Of a stretch of 64,000 bases of DNA, positions 23,098-35,525 are shown piece by piece (positions within the stretch are counted from its first letter, which is position 1; each line of letters opens with the position of its first letter). The notes below the pieces were generated by a model that was given only the letters and a program-made list of their open reading frames with translations, made no database searches and was not told the DNA's origin. The stretch covers positions 172,911,480 to 172,975,479 of the forward strand of contig CM041083.1 of the NCBI GenBank assembly GCA_023079485.1, given 5' to 3'. The DNA is from Archilochus colubris (taxonomy: Eukaryota; Chordata; Aves; Apodiformes; Trochilidae). The position numbers and the translations under genes were made by a program.

Positions 23098-23433
23098 TCT
23101 ACAACTACCTGAAAGGAGACTGTAGCGAGGTGGGAACTGGACTCTTTTCACAGACGCCCTTCAACAAGACAAGAGGACACAGTCTTAAGTTGTGCCAGGG
23201 GAGGTTTAGGTTAGATATTAGAAAGAATTTCTTCACGGAGAGGGTGATTAGGCTATGGAATGGACTGCCCGGGGAGGTGGTAGATTCTCCGTCCCTGGAG
23301 ACATTTAAAAAAAGACTGGATGTGGCACTCAGTGCCATGGTCTAGCAACTGCTCCGGTGGGTCAAGGGTTGGACTAGATGATCTCTGAGGTCCCTTCCAA
23401 CCCGGCTAATTCTATGATTCTATGATTCTATGA
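23098..23433 (+). mobile_element. CR1 LINE, 5'-truncated 3' end
   Basis: The segment runs from the last part of CR1 ORF2 through the short 3' untranslated region to a tail of three ATTCTATG-type units, the characteristic CR1 ending. The GGACTAGATGATCTCTGAGG and CCCTTCCAACCC words before the tail are typical. Truncation at about 340 bases of 3' end is the usual outcome of target-primed reverse transcription. It closely resembles the copies at 44,588 and 47,749, suggesting one subfamily. Confidence 0.95.
23130..23345 (+). pseudogene. CR1 ORF2 C-terminal remnant
   Basis: About 70 residues match the end of the CR1 ORF2 polyprotein, including [20 protein letters not shown], a WNGLP motif and the terminal [12 protein letters not shown] before the stop. 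The endonuclease and reverse-transcriptase domains are absent, so it has no activity; the ATG is an internal codon. It is kept open by its short length and fairly recent origin. Confidence 0.9.
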
Positions 23434-24816
23434 CTTCTGTTGAAATATTTCTTTTTGGGTAGTCGTAGGCAAGTATCTGAGTAGCTTTAGATTTTGAGTC
23501 TCACTTTTTTCTTTAGGGGTTGGATAAAAGATCTCTCATTGCACCTGTAAATGTACATTTAGTAGAAAGTAACCCTAAGCAAGAATATCCTGCTTCTAGT
23601 GAAGGGATTTCAGCTGTTCTGGTGCTGTTCAGCTGTTTCAGCTGTGTTGGAACCATTCATTCAGAAGAGCTTACCTGAGAGCAGTTGTTATGTCTTTATA
23701 ATAATTTTATAATGGTTTTGTTGTCATAATGAAAATAGTTATTTTCATAACAATTAATCATTTATTAATAAATTCAGATGGCTACTGCGGGAGCAGATAC
23801 AGTATATAACATACATCTGACTCCGTGGCCTATCTCAGTGTCCCAGGAAAATCATCTGCTTGCCCAACTCACACCAAGTTGGGGTGAAGAAATGGGCCTG
23901 GTGTGGTTTCCCAAAGCTCAACAGATTGTGGGTCAATCCAGGACTTTCTATCAGGCAGGAACCAATCTGCACAGGAGCCTTCCCAGAAGCTCTTGCTGAG
24001 GCATTATAATTCATGGTACTCTACCTCAATGTGTTTTATCATGCAGAAGGTAATTACATGGAAATACTTTAAAATATATAGGTTACTGATATCACATGGG
24101 TATGCACTCTAATTGTATTGGCACACTGAAGAAACAACACAAAGCTAATTAGCAGAATGTTTTGGGGTTTTAAAAATTATTTTTTAGCAGTAGTTCTGAA
24201 CGTCTCCTGTCAGAATTGCTGCCCTCAAAGGGCTTTCTAGAATACATATGTGTGCTTGCCACCTCACTACAAAAGTACTCTACTGGGACAGTTTGTGATT
24301 GTCTCTGCTCCTTCCTTTTGAAGGCCTGGATCTCTGAGGAAGGAAAATAAGCATGTCCTGTGAAAAGCCCCGAAAGTTTGTACTTGATATTTTAACTTCC
24401 CTTTGCCAGGCAGCTGCTGCATTTGCACGTGTGGGAATCTGGTGAGCCATACAATCTTAGGCTGAGGATTTCTATTCACTAGGGATTAGCTGAACTGTTT
24501 TCCTAAATCAGTCACCAGATCTGGATTCCAAATTAACAAAGTGGTGCTGAGCAATAATGTAGACTCTAGGTAGCAGCTTTGCAAATTTATTCAATGAAAG
24601 CATTATAAAAGCAGGCTGTAACTGCCTTAGCTTTAGTGCAGTGAACTCTGAGAACTAGCAGACCTACTGAATTTATAACAAGTAAAAAGCTCAGGTTCAT
24701 TCAGCTCCAAGGATGCTGAATGAGAAGTGCTGGTCTTTGCACAATTGCTCTAAATGCAACTACTCACATCAAAAAGTTTAGAAAATGCAGTATGACTGTA
24801 TCCTAGAAAATTGTGC
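23434..24816. other. AT-rich non-coding DNA
   Basis: No gene, RNA gene or repeat body recognised. A TTAATAAATTC-type AT-rich patch is seen near 23,700-23,780. Confidence 0.5.
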
Positions 24817-25790
24817 TAGATGGAACACAATGACCTCAGAGGTCATTTAATCTCTACCCATGCCCTGATGACCCATTATCCCTCTATCTTTTCCATTTGT
24901 TGAGCCTGTTCCTAAAGACACCCAGGTATGAAGATATCTCATAACCCTCATGCAAACTATGCCAGTGTTTAACTGTCCTATGCATGTTGGAATTCTTTTC
25001 TTGGTATGTTTTCTATAGTCATCTGTATATTAACCCATGCCAGTCTTTTTGCCTTTTGCTTTTTCTTTTTTAATTCATAGTGTTTTTTTGGGGTTTTTTT
25101 GTTTTTTTGTTTTTTTTTTTAACTTCTGTCAATTCTTGTCTCTCTTTTCTGAATTCTGTCCAATTTATCTTTTGCCATATCTCAAACTAGGCTTGGTTTT
25201 CCAGCTGAGACCTTGCTGCTGCTGAGGGAGCAGACAACTCCTAAAAGCTGTCTTACTCTTTATGTATCTCACTATGGGGTTTGCATTTTTTTTATTTATT
25301 GGAACAGAACAGTTGACCAGAGTCTGGCTGTGCTCCTCTAGCTCCTTTCTATGGGACTGCTGTCTTACAGAGTCTTGCCTAGCCTGTATTTGTGCAGTAT
25401 GAAAGAGCAGGACTTTGCACATGTGCTTATTGTTTTTCCACCTGTTTTTAAGATTACTTCTCCAATTTGTCAAGATAATCTGAATTTCAGCCCTATCTTC
25501 TAGTGAGCTGGCAGCCTCTATTACCATGGGATTAACTGCAGTAATGAATAAGCATATTTTATCTTCCCTCATTCAGATTGTTAATGGAAATACTGAGAAG
25601 CCCCAAATAAAGCACAGATTCCTGTGGAATCCTGCTCTGTTCATCCTTTCATTTCAGCAACCAGCTAACGATAAATACTTATAGTGAATGACTTCCCAGC
25701 CAGTTTGTACTCATCCTTTACCAGTTCCTCTAAGCTGTGTTTCTCTCTCTTAGGTAGAAGTATAGTGCATGTCAGTGTCAAAAGCAGTAA
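24817..25790 (-). mobile_element. Ancient CR1-type LINE relic(s), minus strand
   Basis: Read on the plus strand, about 24,830-25,000 has the reversed CR1 3' order: GACCTCAGAGGTCAT, then GAGCCTGTTCCTAAAGACAC, then GCCAGTGTTTAACTGTCC. Around 25,430-25,790 the order CCAATTTGTCAAGATAATCT, TTGTTAATGGAAATACTGA, CTGTGGAATCCTGCTC and TCTAAGCTGTGTTTC follows the 3' region of old amniote CR1/L3-like elements. Divergence is high, and two separate insertions are possible. The middle (25,050-25,400) has T-rich tracts and is unclear. Confidence 0.6.
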
Positions 25791-28494
25791 AGAAATGACA
25801 CCTCCTGCTTTTCCATCTGTTACCCTGCTGCAGAAGGAAACTAGATTAGTATGTCACCACCTAGTCTTATCCAGACAAGACTATATATATGTACACTTAA
25901 TGAAAGCCTTTATGAGGCCTGAGGCAGCAGTCCCCATACTATGGCCTCAAGTGAAGGCACTGCTTATGAGGGGAGGCAACAACCTTACTGCAGCCAAACC
26001 AGAGAAGTGAGGCTCATGAGATGAAGTTCATCTGTCAGGTTAATGTGGTGTCTGAGCAGTGGAGCTACCAGAGCAACCTGATGTGAGGCACTACCAGAGC
26101 CTTTTTCCATCCTTCTTTTCTACAAGTGAGTATTGTATCCAGAAATACCAGCGTTTGAGACAAGTGACATTCAGATGCTATTTGTAGCAGAAATAAAAAC
26201 AAACCAGTTATATCTCTGGAGCACAGCAGCAGAAGAAAAAAAAAACAACCCAGTGTTAAAAATATGACATGTATGCAGATGTGTAAGGAAAAGGCACAAA
26301 AGATGTCCTGCAGGGGATTCCTCTGCAGAACAGGGGTTCCTCTGCAGCCATGCAGCCAGAGACAATAACTTGATCATCCTCAGAAGAGCATGACAAGGTG
26401 AAACAAATATTAGGGAAAACTTGATATACACTAATATAATTTATCTTTAGAGGTGTACAACATACACCATGTCACATCATGCTTTTTTATGGTCAGAAGA
26501 GAGAAGTAGGTACTTTGAGTATACAATTCATTTAGCCTGTTTTAGAGAGGAGTTGCACATATAAATACCCACTTGTGCAGAGGGTGATCTGACAAGTCAG
26601 ATATAAACATCTGTATTTTATGTGTCTAATGTTGTTATGCATTTTTTGCTTTTTGTATCAGGCACATTACAAATCAGTTCTGGTCTCTTAATTCTTACAG
26701 AAACTGGGGCAATGTGAAATGCCCCATTCATTTGAATTTTAGGAAAACTTGATGTCAGCAGGACTCTTTAACTGTACAGTATCTAAATGCCTCCAATTAT
26801 AACCCAAATATAAGCATAGGCTTCTAATCTGTTGGATATGTCACTTCTCTCATAAATGTCATCATTACTGTCACCTGGTTAAGAACTACAGGTTTAGAGG
26901 GAGCCTTTCCTAGTCCTGAAAAAAAATCTTCTGAAAGAGGAAGGCTTTATGGCTTGTACTGAGGAGTTGCTGTTAAGTAACTGACACTGTCAGAGAGCTC
27001 AGAAGGTCTTATCTATGAGACATGGAAGTTAATCTCAAAAGATTTCTAATGCATATTTACTAAATAGTATTAAAGACCTTTAATAGGTCTTTAGATATTA
27101 TTTTAGATTCGGATACTTATTCAAACTGTAAATCCAATATGATTCTATGAGTCTATGAATCTATATCACATAGCTCACTTCACTTGGTTGATCCAGATTA
27201 ATTTTCTCAAAGCACCATGTCTAGACAAGTACTGAGCATGTCTTTGACTTGATAACTGAGCTAAACCATCTTTGCTACAGCACTGTGGATCCAGAGGGTG
27301 AGTTTCACTGGTGGAGTTCCAGAAGACAGGAGCTGTCCCCAAGCCACTGACTTTTCCATTGCTACTTGAAGGCTTATAGAAGCCACAAATAGAAGGGGAA
27401 TTTTATTATAATCTGATCTATATGATGACCTTGTTAATTTATAAGGTCACAAATATTAAAGTCTGGTAGCATGTGTGACTACTCCTTTAAGCTTAGCAGA
27501 TGAAAGCCCAACGCTGAAAAATTTTGAAGAGGGGTTTTCCAAGGCACAGAGAAGAGCCTTTGTATGTATCCAATTATAGCATTATGGAGAGCATGGGACA
27601 TACCCTTTATGTGACACACTTTCCCTAGAATTCTGATTAACCTAAGAATGTCTGTCCTGAAACTGAAATGGAAAATTCAATTGAATTCTAAATTGAATTC
27701 TTGAATTCTAAAACTTGGTAAAAACTGCTAGGAAATAAATAACAGTAACATGATAATTCATTGCAGAAAGGAAGAAGCATAGGGAGGTGAAAACAGCACA
27801 GATGTAAAAGTATACTTGGATTTAGAATGTTAATCACAATGTTTATACTTCTTCTCCTGAGCATTGCTTTACTGGAAGGCTCTGCAGTATTGACATAGGA
27901 CCCCACAGAAGTGGTGGATATATGCTTGGGCCATCTAGAACAAATTACAATGTGTTTTTTTGACCCTGGTCACAAGGTCATCGAAATCTAATGCCAGAAA
28001 ATTGCCTTAATTCAGTGCAAATGATTGGCATGGTTTCTGAGAAGGGACTTGGATTTAACAGTTATGTTAGAAGGTTCTGAAGCTGCAGTTTTCATGGTGA
28101 TCCCCCAACCTATTTGTTTTGACAAGGTCAAAGAATGATATCATAATTCTGGGTCTGACTGCAGGGAGGTCACTGAAGAAAATGAAAGTGATCTTCACAT
28201 AGGACAGAGGTAATGCTGCTGCATTCTTTGAAATTTTCTTTGGTATCTTTCTTTCAGGGAGTTTAGAGGCAACTCAAAAAGGTACAAAAATACTGCATGA
28301 AATTACATGCACATTTTTGTATCACTGTTTGCTGTGTAATGTGTTAGTTATGCTAAGGAATTGATACAGCTGTAAATGTGAGTCTGATTTTTATACATTA
28401 AATTGATGAAATCACTCAATTTGCATTTACAAAGTCAACAATGATGTAGTTATGCACTTTTTTATATATGCAAGTGTTACCTGCCACTTCCTCA
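25791..28494. other. AT-rich non-coding DNA
   Basis: No gene or RNA recognised. A weak ATTCTATGAGTCTATGAATC word at about 27,141-27,160 could be a decayed CR1 tail. At 27,675-27,712 AATTGAATTC words recur as a short imperfect repeat. Confidence 0.5.
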
Positions 28495-28965
28495 ATAAAT
28501 AAGACAGGAAGACTGGTGACAAATGGCGTGGAGAAGGCTGAGGTACTAATCTATTTGTTTGGCTCAGTTTTCTGTGGTAATCTCCCTTCCCACATCTCTC
28601 AAGCCCTTGAACTTAAAGGCAGGGGCCGTGGGAGCAAAGTCCCTCCCACTGTCAAAAAGGATCAGGTTTATGACCTGAGGAACCTGAACATACCTAAGTC
28701 TATGGGACCTGATGAGATGCACCCTAGAGTCCTGAGGGAGTTGGCTGATGTAGTTGAAAAGCCACTCTCCATCATATTTGAAAAGCTGTGGCAATCAGGT
28801 GAAGTCCTCAGTGGCTGGGAAGAGGGAAACATCATATCCATTTTTAAAAAGGGTGAAAAGGAGGACACTGGAAGCTACAGTCAGCCTTACCTCCAACCCT
28901 CTAAGATCATGGAGCATATCCCCCTGGAAGATACATCAAAATACACAAGACAGAGAGGTAATTAG
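28468..28965 (+). pseudogene. CR1 ORF2 reverse-transcriptase fragment (broken)
   Basis: The frame includes the CR1 hallmark [20 protein letters not shown], then [16 protein letters not shown] and [15 protein letters not shown]. After about residue 145 the match shifts to other frames, so at least one frameshift separates it from the rest. The YADD catalytic motif is not present. It starts with non-CR1 residues before the [12 protein letters not shown] segment. No function expected. Confidence 0.85.
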
Positions 28966-29000
28966 AGAACCACCATGGTTTCACCAAGACCAACCCTGTT
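28495..29000 (+). mobile_element. CR1 LINE fragment, ORF2 reverse-transcriptase start, plus strand
   Basis: The segment encodes the linker and first part of the CR1 reverse-transcriptase domain and stops near a GFTK-like region. It lacks both the catalytic later part of the domain and the 3' tail. It ends where a CR1 piece in the opposite orientation begins (29,001). Since CR1 copies normally keep their 3' end, the missing tail shows rearrangement after or during insertion. Confidence 0.85.
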
Positions 29001-29545
29001 CCAGTGCTTGACCACTCTTTCAGTAAAGAATTTTTTTTCTAATATCCAATCTAAACCTACTCTGGCACAACTTGAGGCTGTTTCCTCTCACCCTATCACC
29101 AGCTTCTTGGGAGAAGAGGCCAACAACCACCTCAGTACAGCCTCTTCTCAAGTAGCTGTAGAGAGCAATAAGGCCTCCCCTCAGCCTTCTCTTCACAACC
29201 CCAGTTCTCTCAGCTGATCCTCATAAGACTTGTGCTCTAGACCCTACACCAGCTTTGTTGCCCTTGTCTAGACTTGCTGCAGCATCTCTATGTCCTTCTC
29301 GTGAGGAGCCCAAAACTGACCCCAGGATTTGAGGTGTGGCCTCACCAGTGCTGAGTACAGGGGCACCATCACTTCCCTTGCCCTGCTGGCCACACTATTT
29401 CTCATGCAAGCCAAGATGCTGTTGGTTTTCTTGGCCACCTGGGCACTCTGCTGGCTCAGATTCAGATGGCTGTTGACCAGTACCCCCAGGCCCTTTTCTG
29501 CCAGGCAGCTTTCCAGACACTCTTCCCCAAGCCCTTTCTTCTTGA
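29001..29545 (-). mobile_element. CR1 LINE fragment, ORF2 C-terminal half, minus strand
   Basis: The reverse complement reads through the later half of CR1 ORF2: a LGVLV-type segment near 29,480, a [12 protein letters not shown] stretch near 29,340, and the RGRFRLDI-like end near 29,040. Frames are broken by several indels. The 3' untranslated region and ATTCTATG tail expected beyond 29,001 are missing. It abuts the plus-strand piece at 28,495-29,000, forming an inverted junction. Confidence 0.8.
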
Positions 29546-29829
29546 TCTCCAGCCATTCTTTCAGCTTTACTTTTATTTATCTTTCATGGTAGTACCCCAA
29601 ACTGGATGCAATTTAACCTGTGTCAAACAGAACGAAAGGATTCCTTTATATGCCTTGTCAAGTGTACATTCCATCATATTATGGTTGCTTTTTTTCATGA
29701 ACAGATGATGCTGTTTGTCTTCTGCTTATTCTGCTTTTTTCTCATAGCTGCTCTTTAGCCTATTATCTCTCATCCTTCATGTGGTGCCTAAGGGAGAGCT
29801 TTATTCTTCTCTCAGTAGAATTGTCTCCT

Positions 29830-29910
29830 ATTGTTTTCAGACCATTTCTCTATCTTGTTAAGATCATCTAATTCATTACTAATCTAGTAATCTATCTGCC
29901 AGTGAGAGTT
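29830..29910 (-). mobile_element. Possible ancient CR1 fragment
   Basis: ACCATTTCTCTATCTTGTTA followed by AGATCATCTAATTCATT parallels the CCAATTTGTCAAGAT region of the old relic at 25,460, in the same orientation. Short and diverged; the 29,550-29,830 stretch before it is unassigned. Confidence 0.35.
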
Positions 29911-32900
29911 GAGAGGTCTGGGAGCGATTTTAGATGCTTACCTTTGGGATAGATGCAGGTGTTCACGTGTGAGTTAGGTGTCTAAATGCTATTTTTAGTC
30001 AAACGAGTCAATACAACCCATGCAACTTGGAAGCAGTTCATCTCACTCTTACATAGATGTCTGCATTTGGTCAGATCATTCATGGTACCCTTCATTATTA
30101 ACTGATGTTAATTCAGTGTAAACATATTGAAAGACTTTTGTAGGCCTACTCTGGCTTGGAAGACAGTATGAAATAACATAAAATAAAGCTCTCTGAGAAA
30201 GACATTACTGCAATTTTATAGCTTGTGCAGAAGGAACTGGAAGTAGGAGCCTCAGTTACGCCTTTCTCATCTCTTTGCTTACCTGGAACTGTTGTGCCTC
30301 TCACCTGCCTATTCCTACTTTTTAATTATGAAAATATTATGGAGGAATCTTGTTACAAAAGCAAGAAAAACTTATTTTTCTCTCAGTCTGTTAAGTCACA
30401 GAACATATACTTTCTCTGCACAGGACTCCATCAAAGGGTAAAAAGCAGGCCCAAACTCTACAAATCTATCTTTTGGTTCCTTGGCAAAGAAGTAAATCAG
30501 CCCTAGAGTTTACTTTGATATAATAGTTAGGGATAGTTTGTTACTACTTGTCTGCACTTCATAGTTGCTATGTTTTTTGTTACAGGAGGTGCTTCTCTGT
30601 GTTTGATTGCAAATAATTAAAATAGCAGTTAATATATGAGCAATTTCTTTTTATGGTCAGCTTTGCAATACTTCCAGGCTTTAAGACATATGTGAAAGAA
30701 CTATGACATGGTGACCATAATCTATGTTCTGTTCTTGAGAAACAGTCCACATTCCTTCCAAATGTGCTGTTTGATATTCATTGTGAATAACCAGAGAAGA
30801 CTTGGAAGTCAAAATAGTCTTTGTAATGTGGAAGGCCATGATGATAATATGACCTCCTAGATGCATCTGTGCCATAATGCACCAATGGTTTCCTCATCTG
30901 AAATGCAGATTTCTAGGGTGGATTTCTTCCAATCTAAGTGTAGGTGTCTGCAGTTTGGAGGTCTATATCTAAGCATGTCCCTGTAGGTAATGTTTATACT
31001 TAATGGAGAGCAGCAGGTAATTCTGAGGAATTCTGACCTGTTTTTAACATTTTAATTATGATGAGAAAGACCATGTGATAAAGGTTTCTTTTTATCTCCT
31101 CTAGTATCCTGTTAATGAAGGGCTGAGGCCAACTACAGTTATCAGCTGCATCCAAGATCAGTGTTTTCAGAAAATCAGTGCTTTGGTGTCAGTCATCTGT
31201 TACTGACTCCCATAGGGGACAGCTCTTACCTAGCTTTGCAGTCACTCTCACTGATGCCAAACAAAAAAAGGACACAAGACACTGAGGCTGACTGAGCCAG
31301 TGCATTGCAGCTGGCACTGCAACAAGCAGTGGAGGTTGAACTTTCAGAAGCAGAAGCATGATTAATTTTAGGTTTTAGATCTGCAGTATCTTCCTGGTCA
31401 TTGATAAAGCTGTCAACTTCAAGGAACATAAGATCCCAATGTTTTTTTTCTGACACTGCATCTCCTTCTGCCCTGGTGTTGATGTTCACAGGTGATATTT
31501 CTGGATACATTCACTCTAGAAGTGCAAAAAAATCTCCATATTTCTAGAAAGTAAGTCCTCTCAAGCCCTCTCCTGGCTTTCCATTTGTCTACAGGAAGTG
31601 TTTTTTCCTCAGAAGTTGCAGTGAGGAGCTACAATCCAGCCAATCCTCTGGTGTCTTTGTTGTCAGGAAAAAATGATCCATCAAAGCCCATTTAGTGGAA
31701 ACTTCAGCCAGACACTTATGAGTGCTGATGCTTTGTTATTTTCTCATTATGTGGTTCCTAGGTTTCTAAAGGTCTTGACATACATTCTCTACCTATAAGA
31801 AAAAAAAACCCTCCACATGAGATTTAAGCATGTTGCTTTTATCTTTAATGGAGCCATGTTTGAGCATCTGTCATCATGTTCACTAAATCATCTGTCAATG
31901 AAATCCACATTTTTAGTAGCCATTACCTCAGCTCAGGGATAAATAAAGTTTTAGCTTTTATGTCTAATCCTCCATATTATTTTCAGGTGGATAGGGTAAC
32001 ACTGAGGCCACATCTTAAATTTATTCTAAAGGTGGTTTCAGATTTCTTATTAATCACTTACCAATATTTTTTCCCATGACCCAGTTCCCTGCTAGAAGGT
32101 TCAAAATGTTGATCCTTCTTGAACTGCCAGACAAAGCTTTTCTGCAAATCTGTGATGCTCTCTGGTCTTAAATATCCTTTATCATTTAGGATCAATTCTA
32201 AAAAGATGTAGCATCAAAATTCAAACTGATCTGAAATGAGTTAGCAGAGGTTTTCAAATTGGATCCACCAACCCATCTCAAGGCAAATACAACTGGAGCA
32301 CAAGGTACTGCCACAGCATGAGCTGGCAGAGTTCTGGAAGCTGAGAGCTGTAGAGACACTACACAATTAGAGATACTCATATTAGAGATACACAATTAGA
32401 GATACTAAGGCTTGAAGGACAAACTTCAGTCTTTGTTCCCATCAGTAGCTGGCATTTACTGGTGTCACTGCTCTCCTCTCAGGGCACCAGAAAGAGTTTC
32501 ATAGGTGCCAGAACTGGGAAGAAAGAAGAGTGGTGGTTGCCTCCATCACTGTAATTCTGTGATTTGTTCTTTGTAGGGAGCTCCCACAACCATCCCTTCT
32601 CTTCCCCATGTGGAAGGTGTGTCATGTGGACTGAGAGCCACTGCAGAGCTGGGTGGTGATCTGTTTACATGCTTGTGGAAGGAAAAGCAGAGGTGAGCAG
32701 GTCATACACACACCTTGTTGTAGACACATAGCAACATTAGAAACGTTAGAACTCTAATGCAGAGGGGACATATCCGTTTGAAGTGGGTTTTATCTGCATG
32801 AAGCATCCTGAAGTTTCATAGCTATTACAAGGTTAGTGACCCTCTGTGTTGTTCCTTGTAAAACACTTGATGTGAAATACAGTGCTATATGTTTGCCAGG

Positions 32901-35404
32901 TATTCTCATTGTTGTTATTAGCAGCAAGGAACCTATGAGAGAACCTAAGAGTCACAAGTTTTTGCCTAGGAATTAGACTTCATTAGAAATCAGAAGTGGG
33001 GTTTGTTTTGTGTGTAGCTAAATTTTCTTTATTAATCCCATTGATATATATCAAGATTACATGCCAACCCACAGCAGTCCTTCAGAGCTGTTATTTTAAA
33101 CCTGTATCAATGAACAGTTTATTCTGAAGCCTTCCAAATGTCTATGCATATACATGATATACATAGATACTATATATATGTGTAGTGAAAAAGCAAGTAG
33201 TTTAATACATTTTATGGGTCCAACCTGGAGTTCTGCATACATGAACTTGTGTGTGGTCACAGAGGCTTGCATATTTTTGAACTCTAAGTTGGCCTAATAA
33301 AAGATATCAGACTACAGCACTTGCTTTGTCAATGCTGTTTTGCTGGTTCAAAATGACTTGCAAGATTAATTTTCAATTTTTAACATAAAAACCAAGAAAA
33401 AGAAGTATTTACTTACTTCAAGGAGCTGATTTGGTGTTAATGACCCCGAAGGAGGCTTGTACACAAGGTAGAGATTGTTGCCAATTTGATGTATATTCAT
33501 GTTACAGAATATGAAAATGTGAAGTTATACCATCTTGAGGATTTTGTTTTTATAAGTCGGATTGGTTAAAAAAACCCCAAACCTTTGAGTAATCATAGTG
33601 TGTGTTTGATGGTGGAAATTAGTATGGATGTTTCTGGCAGTGGAACCATGTGAAGTGGTTATACGTTTCTGTTTTCACTGCCTGCTCAGTATTGGCCTTT
33701 TACTATTTTACTTTTACTATTGGCCCTTGTCTCACTCTGTGTTACAGCACCTTTTTTGTACTTTATGTTACATATCCTCCCAACTGTATTTTTCTGACAG
33801 AAAAAGGAAACGTCTGTGGACTGAGGTCCCGAAAACCTGTGAGCTCTACTATTTAATTGGATGAAATGAGTATTATTTCCTACTTACCTTGATTTCCTGT
33901 GGGGTGAAAATCTTGCACTTCTGAAATCAGTAGCAAACTTTCTGCTGAATACAACAGGACGGAGACCTCATCAGTCATCCCTTACCAGCTTGTGGTGTTG
34001 CATGCTGGAAGCTGAGAAAAAAACAACCCCTTGATCCAAAGAACAGTAGGAAGAATACTTCTAAAAAGTCAGGATTTAGAACTGTCAAATAAAATCCACA
34101 AATAAAATGCAAGTGAAATATAAAAGCTGTATAAAGCTGTATGTATTTTATATTTAATATTGTTAGTTTTGGGGCCTCATGGTCCAGATGGTTAGAGCTG
34201 CAAGATCCATTTGTGTTATGTGGGCTGTTGCACTACATCCCTTACTTACCTCATCTTGTGGGCAAGGAGCTGCTTGCTCTGACTTCATGGAATTGCAGCT
34301 GTATTTGTGGAGTGCTCTTGTCCTTTGGCACTCCTTGCCCTGTACATTAATGGGGTTTGAATGCACCAGCATTTTCTCTGGAAGCAAACTTCAAAATTTG
34401 TCTTTAATCTTGATGTAATGCATATTCAGAATTTTTTCTTTTCCTGGAGTTTAGTTCCAGAGGAAAACAGACTTAACTGGTGCTCACACCAGCCAGCTGT
34501 GGTTTATAACAATAATTAACAGTAAGATACTGCAGCAGAAATGGGGAGCTGAGAAATGCAGTCCAGCAGCTTCAGTTATGTGGTTCTGCTAACTTCTAAG
34601 GATTCCAAAGTGCTTAACAAACAATATTAGAGGCAAGACAGGCAGCTCTGCCCATGATGAAGATTTCCTAATGCTTCCTGTTATAAGATTCTGGTTATGT
34701 TTTGTTTTTTGGTTTTGTTTTTTTTTCAGAGCTTTGCCAAACTTAATGTATTTAGGCTGAATTTATTTTTATAGACTGTCATTCTACAAGGTTTGAGGGT
34801 TTTTTTAGATTTTTGAATTGAAAAAGCCATTTTTGTAAGCTGTGTTTGTAAGAAGAAGGCCAGTAAAAATATGTTTTTCTGCTTATGTAAAAAAAATACA
34901 AATCTAACTCCTGTTTTTTAAAAGGGTTTGGAGCAGAGACAGACCTTTCTCTGCCTTTGCATCAGGTATGTGCCTTTTGCCATCCTTACAAAACCTTTCA
35001 GATTTGGTTGACTGTTTCAAGACGTGGAAAAAAACACAGTTACCAAATATTCCATAGAGATTTACTAAAGCCTCACAGCAAATATTTCCAGAGATTTCAT
35101 CTTCTCCGCCTTGCATAGCTCCTTCCCCTGATCAGACTTTCCATACACCGTCCTCACAGAATGACTGAGCAGTCACTTGCTGGGTGCCCCAGAGGCCAAA
35201 CCAGCAGCCACCCCTCTAGCATTGTCTCTGGGTGTTTCTTGGAGCTGAAGCGATGCTGTGCAGTGGAACCAAGAGTAGGGAGCCTGTTGCTCCTGAGCTG
35301 GAATGCTCCCAAATTTCATTGTTTGTGAGCTGTTGGCAAACCTCCAGCATAGTTTCTCTTTGCCTCTAGCCCTGAGTGCACGTAGAGAGTTGCACAACCT
35401 CAAC
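29911..35404. other. AT-rich non-coding DNA
   Basis: No gene or RNA recognised. A short imperfect direct repeat based on ACACAATTAGAGATACT occurs at about 32,360-32,407. Frames here, including 31,226-31,510 on the minus strand, show no family features. Confidence 0.5.
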
Positions 35405-35525
35405 AAGGCCCTGAGCAACCACAACTGATGTTGAAATCATTCCTGCTTTGAGTGGGGACTTGGACCACATGACCTCCTGAGGTCCTTCCCAACATAAGCT
35501 GGACCCATGGTTCTGTGATTCTTTG
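35405..35525 (+). mobile_element. Old CR1 3' end
   Basis: The ordered words GGCCCTGAGCAACC, GGACTTGGACCACATGACCT, CCTGAGGTCCTTCCCAAC and GGTTCTGTGATTCTTT match the CR1 3' untranslated region and tail, with more substitutions than the young copies. The tail is reduced to about one and a half units. The body upstream of 35,405 is too diverged to delimit. Confidence 0.75.
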
